From Bicyclus anynana (lineage: Eukaryota; Arthropoda; Insecta; Lepidoptera; Nymphalidae), in contig NC_069083.1 of assembly GCF_947172395.1 (NCBI RefSeq), positions 7,596,501-7,660,500 of the forward strand: a stretch of DNA of 64,000 nt, in the 5' to 3' direction. Position 1 is the first letter of the stretch. Each line of letters opens with the position of its first letter. The position numbers were made by a program, and so were the translations under genes. The notes under the pieces were generated by a model. That model saw nothing but the letters and a program-made list of their open reading frames with translations, was not told the DNA's origin and searched no databases. This document shows, one piece after another, positions 25,892 through 55,700 of this stretch.

Positions 25892-26352
25892 AGTTCACTT
25901 TCGAATAATTTCACTTTAAAGTTTAAGAGTCACTACCTAACAATATTAAAAGTTGTGTATATGTCTTAATTTGTTTACTTTTTGTAAAACATGAACTATA
26001 CGTTGGTTTAATACGATGTTTTGCTATGTACAAAACAATAAATTAATTTACTCTTTGGTACAAAATCGTACATGCGAATGAAAATGAACGCCTGTTGCCG
26101 ACCAATCATTCTTTAACATAAGCGTAAAGAATGACCTCAATCTTACGTCAATGGCCAGATCGAGGTTTGAGAGATTAGTGAGTGTGAAGTTCTCGTGTCG
26201 CATCCTAATACATAATACACAGACTACTTACTTACATTGTTCTAGCCATAACTCGTATATATTGTGTAATTACATAAGGAGGTAGAAGTAGGGTAACAGT
26301 ATGACGACAAAATAATACTATACCTAGTATAGGTATAGGCTTAAGTTTGATT

Positions 26353-26540
26353 TTTAGGGTTCCGCAGTCCACAAGGAACCCTTACAGTTTTGACATGTCC
26401 GTCTGTTCGCGGGTTAGTGCAGAGACTATTACTACTAGGAAGCTGTAAATAAGCATCATCATGAGCAATAAAATCTTAAAAAATATTTCTTTTTTAGGGT
26501 ACCTACATGCAAAGTGGGGATGAACTTTTTTTACTTGTTT
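26353..26540 (+). repeat. TAGGGTTCCG-type lepidopteran interspersed repeat
   Basis: The block GGGTTCCGCAGTCCACAAGG then AACCCTTACAG followed by GACATGTCCGTCTGTTCGC is the familiar start of an abundant lepidopteran repeat. It fades into AT-rich sequence near 26540. Confidence 0.55.
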
Positions 26541-27152
26541 ACTAGTTTATTTCATATTGGCATATCTATCATTAGATAGGTCTTCGAAAGATATAAGGGA
26601 TATTCTACCAATATTTTTCAAATTAGGGATCCGTTTGTAAAATATTTACAGCTAATTTTTGTTAGAGTCATGTGTCCCCACCCTCTACCGGTCAAACGGT
26701 TGTTTATGGATAAGTTAGAAAAATCACAAGATTAGGATATGATATGTATAATGAAATTACTTGTAAAACTACAACAGCTAAGTAGCAACTGCTATTTAAA
26801 GAGCAAAAATCGACCAACTTAAAAAAACGTAATTGTAAATCGAAAACTGCATACTAAATTCGTTGTTAATTATAAAGATATAGTTGTCAGGTAACTTAAT
26901 ATCTGATAATGATTTTTTGATCGTCTATCTTATGGTGTGGGGTATCGCTATCGGTTTTTTTGTGTATTACCTTGTACATATCGCACCATCGGTAAGACAA
27001 GGGCATAACAGGCAAAAATTGTGAAATTGAGTTAAGTATGCCAATGTGCTTTAAAAACATCCTTTTATGTGCAAAGACAGTCATTAAGTTCGGTCTCACT
27101 TCACCAGAGGGTGATAGTGCCTTTGTCCTATTCGCACGTTTTGTTTGTCAAT

Positions 27153-27334
27153 GTTGGCGCGAAAAAGTCTCAATGGTCAGTTGCGGCATCGCATGCGCGC
27201 GAAGTGATTTTGTGTTGGCGCGACAAAGTCGTTAAGGTAAATATGCCATTTTTTGTTTTACGTTTTGGAGAGACAAAGTCAGATTTAGTGTACTTACGCC
27301 TTCTAAATGAGCGCGTATTTGGAGGAACAAAGTC
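27153..27334 (+). repeat. Four spaced copies of a GGCGCGACAAAGTC-like motif
   Basis: The copies are GTTGGCGCGAAAAAGTC (27153-27169), GTTGGCGCGACAAAGTC (27214-27230), TTTTGGAGAGACAAAGTC (27263-27280) and TTTGGAGGAACAAAGTC (27318-27334). Starts are 49 to 61 bp apart. The stretch is locally GC-rich in an AT-rich neighbourhood and lies inside the transposon remnant. The motif is reminiscent of subterminal transposase-binding repeats; the first copy also fits an E2F-type site. Confidence 0.5.
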
Positions 27335-27529
27335 CTCCAAGCAGTTATGGCTTTGTATGTCCAGTATTTATATATTTTTTGTTATATTTAACACAAATCT
27401 GTCTATGTCATACCAATTAAGTTAGGCACAATAACATTTTTTACTTTGTAAATAATATTGCTTGAAAGGTTAAGTAGACTTACGGCCGTTTTGAATAATC
27501 TATGGATGTGTTTGTTTCGATGTTATTAG

Positions 27530-27770
27530 ATTCGAAGGTCTTGGGGTCGATTCTCGGTTCATTCGCTTTGGCACGCAACTTTGCCCGCTAGGTACGTTGA
27601 TAAAAAGTAACCTATGTGTTATTCTGATGTATGTAAGTATAAGCTACATTACTGTATAGTTTCATCAATATCCATTCAGTAGTCTTTGAGTGAAAGAGTA
27701 ACAAACAGACATCCATACATTCTTACATACTTCGCGTTTATCATTATTAGTAGGATGTAACTATAGTGTA
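27530..27770 (+). repeat. tRNA-derived SINE (third family)
   Basis: A box-B-like GGTCGATTCTCGGTTC occurs near the left end. The right end has the common SINE tail CCATTCAGTAGTCTTTGAGT, then GAAAGAGTAACAAACA and ATCATTATTAGTAGGA. It is nested in the transposon remnant. Confidence 0.55.
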
Positions 27771-28837
27771 ACTACATAATTATCAAAAGTTTTAAAATAG
27801 TTAGCTTACAATTTTTTGTTTTAATTTGTGATTTTAGAACAAAATGGGAACCCCAATGTAGAAAATTTTTAAATATTCTATTTGATGATCAAAATAACAG
27901 GCAAACTACTGAAAAGCCTCAGATAGATGAAAATTTGGAAAACGCAAATTGTTATGTTGAAGAAAATGATCACGGCAAGACAGAACCTACTTCAAACATC
28001 AATTTACGGACACAATAAATCCTGCTGATATAATGTCACATAATGAAGATTTTTCACCATCGGCAGGCTCAGAGTATAAGCCTCCCTGCTCAACAAGGCG
28101 GATTTTATGCAAAACTAGACATTTACAAACCAGAAACTCGTCCAGTTCCTCCAGCTCCGACAATGACTCAAACAGTTCCAGCAGCAGCTTTTCTAGCTGC
28201 ATAAAGAATCGACTCAGAAAATATTGAATCAAATAAAAAACGATCTAAAAAACGTCAAAGAAATATGAATGAGTGGAAACAAGTTGCATCGAAGCTAAAT
28301 CTTATAGTAATGAATGTTACAAATTTTTGATTATTTTTTTACATTAGAAGTTTTCGATTAAATTGTAAGGTTTGAACATTAAGATTATTTAAAATAATGT
28401 TTTAATCTCTTTTTTTATTATTTCTTCATGTAATTATTAAGTTTAAACAAAATAATGTCAATCCAAATAGTACTGAGAGACTGATTTAAGATAAAAATAG
28501 TGTCTAATAGCAGTGTTAGTTACTGGAATTTGATTTTTTAGCCCTTTGTGCTTTTAAATGTCTTTGCTACATAATCATATTAGAAGTTAGTAAAATACTT
28601 ATGAAAATAAATGATAATTGTAAACAAAACTGTTATTTTTATTTCGTAGATCATCTAATAAAGAATGTGTACCTAGGGTCACAATTACAACATTATTTAA
28701 ATATTGGAGCAACAAGGGCGCAATTGTGCCCCTCCTTTATTCATTTTGTTAATTAAAAACAAACAAAACGTTTCTATTTTATGATACCCACATGTCTTAA
28801 ATAACCATAATATATGCTTTAAATCATGTAAACGACA

Positions 28838-29335
28838 ATAGGGATGATGACAGTTTTTTAAATTGTATATAAATTAAGAGTACGCTAATAGTAAAGCAAT
28901 TTTGTAAAAGTAACAGGGTATCTGCGATCATTACTTTCGGAGCTACAGGGATTTAAAGGGTCAGATTTGCGGCGCTGCCGCGGATCCCTGAAAAATGCCC
29001 CATACAAAATGGTACGCACTTATGACGTCGTAGGCAATTAATGATCGTTAGATTTGTATGGGCGTTTAAACAAAATTACTTATATCTTTGTTATTTCTGC
29101 GTTTATGTTTATAGTTCATATATTAAAAAATGTCACATTTAATGTAAGGAAGCTAAAACTGTATGAATTTTCATCTAATTACGATAAAATATTTTTAGTA
29201 GATTTTGAAATTTTATAATCTTATTTATTTTGCAAATATCCAGAAAATCTTTACTTTTTATGTACAAATTAGTTAACATTGACCTTATTTACCCGAATGT
29301 ATCATAAAAATCAATATATTAAAACCTAGTCATCA
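28838..29335 (+). repeat. 500-bp repeat, inverted copy at 36645-37115
   Basis: The stretch from GATGATGACAGTTTTTTAAA to the GTCATCATC segment near 29335 is closely similar, in reverse orientation, to 36645-37115. Shared blocks include TTACTTTCGGAGCTACAGGG and ACATTTAATGTAAGGAAGCT with small changes. It is part of the transposon right end. Confidence 0.75.
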
Positions 29336-29869
29336 TCTCCATTACTTCAGATCAATATTAGCCGAACAAGATCGTATTGAACGCAAATAAAATCTTAAAA
29401 TGGCTCTCCTGTAAAATTGCAAAAACTGCAGATATGCCCTTGTACCACCGATGGTGCGATATGTACCTATTATATAGTCCACACCAAAGAATATATTACC
29501 CCCTAAGTTTACTATTTTGTGCTGCTATTTAATCATCTATTACTTTATCTGTCTACGAGTTCACTATGGGTATCACCTCAGACTAATTATAAATGGACCA
29601 GTTTCGCACCCAAATTTACTAAGTGGGCAAATTACACACACATTTCAGATGAATTCTACGACTCCCAAGTCTATAGATATAATTTTATATTTCCTTTTAT
29701 TTTAGTTTTATAATAAGTTTAAGTAAGGTTAGTTACTGGTAATTTAAATATTATTGTATTTAGTTGTGTGTAGTGTAAATAACTGTAAAAGCAAACTTAT
29801 GTTGAGTTAATTGTACTTAGAATACGGGTACGGGTATTAACGTGTAGTATTTAGAATACGGGTCCGATA

Positions 29870-29896
29870 TATGTATGTATGTATGTATGTATGTAT
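29870..29896. repeat. (TATG)n microsatellite
   Basis: About six to seven uninterrupted TATG units. Confidence 0.9.
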
Positions 29897-30158
29897 ATTA
29901 ATATATTTTAATCGGGGTAAATTTAACTGTGCCCAAAAGATGGCGTTACACGGAGATGGCAGCTGAGGAATAAATACCATTTAATCAATGTACTTTTTTG
30001 AGCAGCGGTTTGTTTTTGAGTGCTGTCACTGTCATGGCCAGCTGTCACTAGCTGTCACAGTGACAAAGCGACCAAAGTTACACAAGTGAAGTGATACAAT
30101 AAAAACACGTTAAAAGCCGCGAAAATTAAAAATTAAACATATTATTCTATAAATAAAA

Positions 30159-32944
30159 ATGAAATTAAATTCTACAGAGTTATGTATTTATTTTTTCATT
30201 TGGATACTAGCTAATATTTACTCTTTATATAACCTGTTTGAGGCACAAAGTGGTAAGTGTATCTATATTATTGGAAACACAAAAATGTAACAAAAAAAGT
30301 TATTGTTTTAGATCCAGTTTTAAAATAAACTACTACATTAATTATATATGTATCTTTGCACAACAGCAGTCTTTCATGTTAAGTTAAAACTAAATATTAA
30401 ACCTATTATAGACAGCCTTTTTGAATTGCAGATATTTTAAACAGTAAGCCACATGTAGTGCACAAATTGACTGATTTACAAAAAGGTTGGGGCTTCATTG
30501 GAAGACACAAGGATGTTTCTGATGTTGAGTGGAGCAGTTGGAAATATTTTATATATATATCGTGGCGTTACCTGATAATACAGTTTGTTATTTCTGAATT
30601 TCTACGCAACACATTTTTATCTTTTTTAAAATACTGGTACATTATATCAAGTGTGGCTTTCGTGACCCTTACTATGGGATATAAACAAATGATAATAATA
30701 TTGACACAACCTGTGATATACATTATGATCTTATATGGTGGTGGTAAAAAACTTAGTGTTTGGATCACAAGTATTTTGCTACTTTTAAGTTACAATTCTC
30801 TGAAATATATGTACTATTTTTGGAGCTTTTTGGATTATGAAGATATCCAGGATGAAGAAGTGTATTTAATATTGTTTAGTGTTGCTTGGATTGAGCTTCG
30901 ATGCATAAGCTACTCATTGGACTTTGTAGAGAGAAAAGATGGAAAATTATTGAATCAAGAGGATATAATTAACATGTTGAGTTACACATTATATTTACCC
31001 TTGCTGTATACTGGGCCGATCATTCTATATGAGGAATTTCAGAATAGTTTTGAAAGAAGAAGAGATAATTTACAAAAAAGAATCAAAAGGTTTATTTATG
31101 ACATGATGGTTTTTCAACTGTACTCACTGGTATTGGATTTAGTTTTACATTACATATATTTCTTTGCAATGCAAAATAATATGGAGGTTGGTATTTACCT
31201 ACATATTTATAAGTATCTATAGTTTTTTTCCTTTTGAATACAGTAACTTGGCAATCTGTATTTTTTCAAGTATCTTTTTGTTTCAGTTGATTAGAAAATT
31301 ACCCACAATAGCTTTGTGTGGCGGTGGTCTCTTCATGGGTTTAGAGTTCCACATGAAGTATGTGATAACTTATGGTACCACTGGATCATTTGCCAGGCTG
31401 GACCACATGGAGCCCCCACCTACTCCGCGATGCATAGCAAGAATTCATGTATACTCTCAAATGTGGAGATATTTCGATGTTGGATTGTACAGATTTTTAG
31501 TTAAGTAAGTGTAGAAATTCATCATTGTCATCGCCTAGGCATGATGATGAGGCCATTTTAATCAAATTACTCCTTGATTAGATTATATTGGTTGGTCTCC
31601 CTTAACTATTCGTTATTATTATAAAGAGATGATTCAGTGGAATTTAGTTACATTCGGTTTTTTCCTTAAGTTAACTAAAAAGTGAAGTAAGGGTTGAAAG
31701 TTTGAATGGAAAGTCCTCCATTTTTATGTCACAGTTATAAAGTTTTGTGCATAAATCATGAAATAAAAATAAAATATAATGTGAAAATCAACTAAAGAGG
31801 CGCGATTATTGAACCAATTTTTGCTGAAATTTAGAAAGGAAATAGATTACCTATAGGTACTTACTATTTACCCTATTTCAACGCCTACTACTACCTCAGA
31901 CTACTTTTTCTGCTGAATAAATCCATGGTTCATGGTTTAGATTTGTAAAATGGTCATGATATATTATTTTAGGAATATATGTTACTCTTTCACGTAAAAA
32001 CTACTAACTGGGGTTTAAAAACAATTTGTGGCTAAACAAATTTCACGCGGACGAAATCGCGGGTATCAGCAAGTCTAAATATATATAATATATAGATCAT
32101 CATCATCATCATCATGATCATATCATCATCACGATCTCGAGCCGCCTACATCCAGCGGACCCCTGCGACTCGCTTGATGTCATCAGTTCAACTGGTGGGG
32201 GGTCGACAAACACTGCGCTTTCTATAGCGTGGCAAGTTCGTTGATGACACTCCCATGATATGCGGGCGACGGGGGGAAAGACTGCGCTGGTGTGAAATCG
32301 TGCGTGCGGGGAAGTGAGGTGCATCAGTCGTGGGTTTTCATTCATCACTACACGCCCGGACCATCGGGAGTGTTACGAACGAACTTGCCAAGCTATAGTG
32401 CGGGGTTAGTTAGTTACACCTAAATAATATAAATAAATAATTTCGTTTAATTTGTTTCAGGTACATATACAAACCTGGTTACAGTACGATTAATCAGTGT
32501 TGCAACTTGCCAAAGATCATTTACAAGTTGATAGCATCACTGGCAACATTTGTGTTCATTTTTGTCTGGCATGGCACTGTTTGGCATATACTTGTGTGGT
32601 CCATACTTAACTACACAGGTATCACTTTAGAACACATAGGCAAGTGTATTTCAAGGACAGATATTTACACACAATTTAGGAGTAATATCTTGAGATCTGA
32701 AGCAATGGAGGCACGTTTTATTGCAGCATTGTGTACGCCATTGCTTGGCCTGTCAGCGATTTCTAATTTCTATTTATTTGCTGGCAGTGAAGTTGGCAAT
32801 TTATTTTTTGCATGTGTATCACGTTTTTCTTTGCTAAGCTCTATTATATTAGGTGTATCTTTATATAGCTGTTGCCATGTGTCTATGGCTTTAGAGTGTG
32901 TACCATCAAGAAGCGTTTCCAAAAAGGTTGAAGCTGTAGAGTGA
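30159..32944 (+). CDS. rasp: Hhat-A: Hedgehog acyltransferase (Rasp/HHAT, MBOAT family)
   Basis: Four exons: 30159-30252, 30432-31186, 31287-31504 and 32461-32944, giving 516 aa, close to the usual HHAT length of about 500. HHAT is a multi-pass ER/Golgi enzyme that attaches palmitate to the N-terminal Cys of Hedgehog (and, in flies, EGF-type ligands). A hydrophobic N-terminal helix is followed by the WGFIGRHKDVSD segment, many transmembrane stretches, the YLPLLYTGPI motif, and the two MBOAT catalytic positions: D347 in WRYFDVGLYRFL and H393 in FVWHGTVWH. The start ATG lies just before the first membrane helix and matches copy B. The third intron (31505-32460) contains LINE and GTTCGTTCGTAACA-type repeats. 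The exon 2 donor (GTTGGT) is weak, and both copies share it. The gene converges on MCM8 at its 3' end. Confidence 0.92.
32098..32398. repeat. LINE tail fragment plus GTTCGTTCGTAACACTCCC-type repeat
   Basis: 32098-32225 is a minus-strand LINE tail piece with an ATC microsatellite at its edge. 32228-32398 is a copy of the repeat also found around 4446-4680 (CAAGTTCGTT...ACTCCCATGATATGCGG...CGAACGAACTTGCC), flanked by its own inverted ends. Both lie in Hhat-A intron 3. Confidence 0.6.
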
Positions 32945-33230
32945 ATAGTAAAATTACTTTTAGAAAAGTCTCCTAACAAAAGATATATAACTATTATATT
33001 ATGCTTCTTATAAAAAAAAAACTTAAATGAGAAGTATATTTTAATTTATTTATATACTATGTTTGAACCGTCCTCTTGAATCACTATCTAATAGCATTAG
33101 CTATACGTAAAAACCTTTCTATTGAATCATCAATCATCTATATAATGGTGAAAACCATATTAAAATCCGTTATGTATTTTAAAAGATCTAAGCGTACAGA
33201 CGGTGGAAAGCGATATCATTTTATTCTATG

Positions 33231-33413
33231 ACTAGCTGACTCCGCGCGGTTTCACCCGCATGGTTCCCGTTTCCGTTTGAATACGGGGATAATATATATA
33301 GCCTTCCTCAATAAATGGGCTAACACTGCAAGAATTTTTCAAATCGGACGAATACTTCCTGAGATTAACGCGTTCAAACAAACAAACTTCAGCTTTATAA
33401 TATTAATATAGAT
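33231..33413 (-). repeat. GTCAGCTAGT-tail interspersed repeat
   Basis: The reverse-oriented copy runs from ACTAGCTGACTCCGCGCGGT to CTTTATAATATTAATATAG. It lies in the Hhat-A 3' UTR region and is absent from the Hhat-B 3' region, so it inserted after the duplication. Confidence 0.65.
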
Positions 33414-33525
33414 AGGAGGAGAAAAATATCATTACTATGTATTTTTTGTATTCTAATTAAAAACAATGAATTATAAGAAATTTAAAACAACAAATGTGAT
33501 AATCAAGTGAGAATATTAAAATATA

Positions 33526-33531
33526 AATAAA
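33526..33531 (+). terminator. Candidate polyadenylation signal of Hhat-A
   Basis: AATAAA follows the segment conserved with the Hhat-B 3' region, about 580 bp after the stop codon. The equivalent signal in copy B is at 57292-57297. Confidence 0.55.
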
Positions 33532-33557
33532 ACATATATACATTGGTCACATTGCTT

Positions 33558-33563
33558 TTTATT
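33558..33563 (-). terminator. Candidate polyadenylation signal of MCM8
   Basis: TTTATT on + reads AATAAA on the MCM8 strand, 82 bp after the MCM8 stop. A second candidate lies at 33623-33628. Both are within 100 bp of the Hhat-A signal, so the two 3' UTRs abut or overlap. Confidence 0.45.
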
Positions 33564-33644
33564 TTCTTTCCAAAATAATGAAATCAACTGAACACTTATA
33601 TTATTATATTAAAATTTTATAATTTATTAATAAGAAATAATCAT

Positions 33645-51653
<18,009 letters not shown>

Positions 51654-52729
51654 TGTAATTTTTGCTTCAAGTACGTATTATATTTTTACTTATTTTAACA
51701 CGCCATTTTTAATTGTTTGCTCTAATACATTAGTTTAATTGTGCATCAATATTAAACCCATTATAAAATTTAACATTACTATTAGAAATAAGTAAGAAAT
51801 AAAATTATTTTGAAATATGTATCAAAACTCAAAACAAAACTTACACCACAGACATCAAAATTCAAATCACAGAATACAGATCACTATAGACTAGAAAATT
51901 CAAATCACATTCAAATCACAGAGGAGAACCAAAGAGTAAATTAATATAAAGAGGAGAACACAGATTAATATCATTGAAGGAGAGTAGTGACTTACTATAC
52001 TTTATTCCTTTATGGTCGTGACCAGTAAGTCTATGGTCGTGACTGACAAAGTAACAACTTAGTACGATGACAACTCACGTGACAATGGTGACAACCCACG
52101 TTTTTTTGCTAAACAAACAACAATCACAACAAGTATTTGTTCAACCACGGTTCAACCTCTACCTGTTGTCAATGGTGCATTGTTGTCTGTGGTTGTTGTA
52201 TTGCACATTATTTGTATTGTACAGCCGCACTAAGCGTAAATTATGTGCAAATAATGTAAATTTTAATTCGTACTCAATTTTGAGTTCTTATTTTTTACCA
52301 GATACGTAGTGTGCGGCGCCACGTTTGGGAGACTTCTTTCATGAAAAGGACTTTACTGCCCTTCATTTATCGTTTGTGTTTACTACATCTAGGTTTGGCA
52401 CATAGGTAGACGACAGACGTTTGAAAGACAACAAGACATGAAGACAACAGTGGACAAGAGTTTTGTTTTTGAGTGCTGTCATGTGACTGATACAGTGTTA
52501 GAAGATGTAATCTTTATATTATTTTACTCTTTGGCTGTAATTGAAATTGACGTTTGTTGGCCTTTATGGACTTGTATCTAAGGCCGTAAAATAAATTTAA
52601 AAAATTAAAATTGACGTTTGTCGCTAAAAGCGCCAAAAGTCAAATTACACAGTACGAGACTAAAATAAAAACTTGTTGTGTAAACGCAAAAATTAAATAT
52701 TAAACTTATTAATTAATTTAAAAATAAAA
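51654..52729. other. Head-to-head intergenic region MCM8 / Hhat-B
   Basis: These 1.08 kb separate the two start codons and must hold both promoters. The right part (about 52460-52729) resembles the region upstream of Hhat-A: both have GTTTTTGAGTGCTGTCA, a run of GCGCC or GCGACCAAAAGT type, and a T-poor leader ending AATAAAAATGAAATTA. No coding exon is supported. Confidence 0.6.
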
Positions 52730-55700
52730 ATGAAATTAGAACTAAGTATTTATTTTTTTATTTGGATATCAGCTAATATTTACTCTTTATACAGACTGTT
52801 TGAGGCACAAAGTGGTAAGTGTTATGTGATTAATTGATTATAATTTTTGATTTAAAACATTTATGTAACTACATAATTTAGGAGATTCAGTAGGTATTAA
52901 AATAATATTTAATATGTATATTGTTTTATCTACCAATTAAAAAATTAGAACAAACGAATTAAAAAATTACCATAGATTTAATACTCCTTTTTCAAATTAG
53001 TCTTAAAATTAAAAACAAATATATATATAAGCGTTTACGTGATATATCATTAATTTTTCCTTTTTTTTGTGTATCTCTAATTCTTCCGCTAAGTGTACCA
53101 CTATCATGTTTAGTTATAACTTACTATAATATCTTGTACTTAATTATTGACAGCCTTTTTGGATTGCAGATATTTTAAACAGTAACCCACATGTAGTCAA
53201 CACATTGGCTGATTTACAAAAAGGTTGGGGCTTCATTGGAAGACACAAGGATGTATCTGATGTTGATTGGGTTACTTGGAAATATTTTGTACATATATCC
53301 TGGCGTTATCTGTTAATACATTTCGTTATTTCGGAATACCTACGCAACAAATTTCCATCTATATTAAAACACTGGTATATTATATCTAGTGTGACTTTCG
53401 TGACCCTTACTATGGGATATAGACAAATGATAATAATTTTGACGCAACCTGTGATATACATTATAATCTTATACGGTGGTGGCAAAAAACTTAGTATCTG
53501 GCTTGTCAGTATTTTGCTACTTTTAAGTTACAATACTCTGAAATATATGTATTATTTTTGGAGTTTTTTGGATTATAAAAACATCCAGGTTGAAGGGGTG
53601 TATCTAATATTGTTTAGTATTGCTTGGATTGAGCTTCGATGCATAAGCTACTCGTTAGATTTTGTTGAAAGAAAAGATGGAAAATTATTGAAACAAGAGG
53701 ATATAATTGACATATTCAGTTACGCATTATATTTACCCTTGCTGTTCACGGGGCCGATTGTTCTATATAAGGAATTTGAGAATAGTTTTGTAACAAGAAG
53801 AGATAATTTGAAAACAAGAATAAAAAGATTTATTTATGACATGATGGCTTTTCAACTGTACTCACTGATATTGGATTTAGTTTTACATTACATATATTTC
53901 TTTGCTATGCAAAAAAACATGGAGGTTGGTATTTTGTGTATACCTCATTGTGCTCTTATAATAAAAGGACGCACAATCATGTAGAAAATTTCACTTAAAA
54001 ACTGGCCAATATTTCTTTGACAGTTTTTGAATTAAAGTAAAAATTTTGTTCAGCTCCATACACTTCAGCTCGCGACTCGTTGAGCCATGTCGGTGACTTT
54101 GGTTCTTTTGTGGATTTCCTCATTTCTGATTCGATCACGCAAAGATACTCCTAAGCATAGCTCGTTCCATCGCCCTCTGAGCCTTCTTACGAGGCCCATA
54201 GTTAGCGACCAAGCCTAAAAAAACTACAACTAAACTAAACTAAAAGCTCTATGACTACTGAAATTATGAAACTGTAAAATTTATTTAGGAAATTTTTACA
54301 TTTCTTACAATCTTAGATTATAAACTAAGGGTTTTTTCCTCGTATTCAGTAATTTAGCAATGTGTATCAACAAAATGGGCTATTCACAAGTCTATATACT
54401 TCTTTCAGTTAATTCGAAAATTACCCGAAATGGCTTTGTGTGGCGGTGCTCTGTTTATGGGTTTAAAGTTCCACATGAAGTATGTGATCACATATGGTAC
54501 AACTGGATCATTTGCCAGGCTGGACCACATGGAGCCCCCACCCACTCCGAGATGCATAGCAAGAATTCATGTATACTCTCAAATGTGGAGATATTTCGAT
54601 GTTGGACTGTACAGATTTTTAGTTAAGTAAGTGTAAAAATCAATTATTATTATCATTTTTGAGACCTCTCTGAGTTGCTAGAGACGTGGCTAGTTATCAT
54701 CCTACTGGCTAAGACGTACCGCCAAGCGATTTAGCGTTCAGGTACGATGCCGAGTAGCAAATGTCACAGGTAGGTATGGGTACAATAAACTTGTACCTCT
54801 TCCAAATAAGCCAACTTCCATCTTAGACTGCATCATCACAGCATTAGGTAAGATCGCTGCCAATGGCTAACTTTCATTTAATGATAACAAATCATTTCGG
54901 ACATCATCTTGAGCCATTTGCATGTTATGACTCCTTGAGCATTAGTTTACTCCAGTACCACCCTATCGGCAAAGACGTACCGCCAAGCGATTTAGCGTTC
55001 CGGTGCGATGCCGTGTAGAAACCGAAAGGGGTGTGGATTTTCATCCTCCTCCGAACAAGTTAGCCCGCTTCCATCTTAGACTGCATCATCACTTACCATC
55101 AGGTGAGATTGTAGTCAAGGGCTAACTTGTAAAGAATAAAAAAAAACCTACTGGATTAACAACAAACATTGTGCTTTCCAGTGCAGTGTACTAAACTGTT
55201 AGTCTTGGTCATGGGACTCTTTCATGTATGTTATCTGTACTAATATTATAAAGAGGACATATTTAATTGTTTGTTGTAATTGCATTCAATAGACTCTGAA
55301 ACTAATGGACCGATTTGAGATTTTTTTCACTATTAAAACATTATCCCTGGTGAATATAGGCTGTATTTTATTTCCACGTATTCCCACAGAAACGGGCACT
55401 ACGCGATGAAACCCCAGGGCGTCTGTTAGTTGATGTATATTAATATCATTAATATGGAGAGAAATAGAAATTAGAATTCAAGTGTTTTCTAAAAAAAAGA
55501 AATTTCCACTACTTTAACTACCTTTAGCTTTATTTACTTACATCACACAGAGCTTATTATAATATTTAATGTCGTAGTCAATAACTCTTAAAATATCAGA
55601 TTACGCTTATTTGTTTTAAAAACAAATCTTGGATAATTTTAAAATTTTCCCAGTTATCTAATTGGGATTTTTAGCCACAATGTTTATACTTACGCTTATG

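Larger units (their letters stand above)
26974..29466 (+). mobile_element. Decayed DNA transposon with inverted ends and Ser-rich ORF relic
   Basis: The 20-mer GTACATATCGCACCATCGGT (26974-26993), followed by ACAAGGGCATA, recurs inverted at 29433-29466. Between these ends, 27841-28330 encodes frame-broken pieces. One is SGSEYKPP...then a run of Ser/Asp, and further on NKKRSKKRQRNMNEWKQV. This Ser-rich acidic stretch followed by a KKR...W-K block is typical of ORFs carried by insect DNA transposons; I cannot name the family. The right-hand 500 bp is also present inverted at 36645-37115 in MCM8. The element is dead: several stops and no nuclease domain. Confidence 0.5.
25892..30158. other. Transposon-rich intergenic region, no host gene
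   Basis: This lies between the divergent EndoU-2 and Hhat-A 5' ends. It holds a repeat beginning TAGGGTTCCG (26353-26540), a DNA-transposon remnant bounded by inverted repeats (26974-29466) with a nested SINE (27530-27770), and a (TATG)n microsatellite (29870-29896). The last 170 bp resemble the Hhat-B upstream region and are probably Hhat-A promoter. Confidence 0.6.
32945..33644. other. Hhat-A 3' UTR and convergent MCM8 3' end
   Basis: A GTCAGCTAGT-tail repeat occupies 33231-33413. The stretch 33484-33515 (AAACAACAAATGTGATAATC then AAGTGAGAATATT) matches the end of the Hhat-B 3' region at 57258-57288, so it belongs to the duplicated Hhat 3' UTR. No extra gene. Confidence 0.6.

Noticed and set aside
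26896..27099. 67-aa minus-strand frame as a gene
   Set aside because: It overlaps the inverted end of the transposon remnant and shows no domain or splice partner.
27153..27165. E2F site TTGGCGCGAAAA marking a promoter
   Set aside because: The motif fits, but it is one of four repeats inside a transposon remnant and no gene starts nearby.
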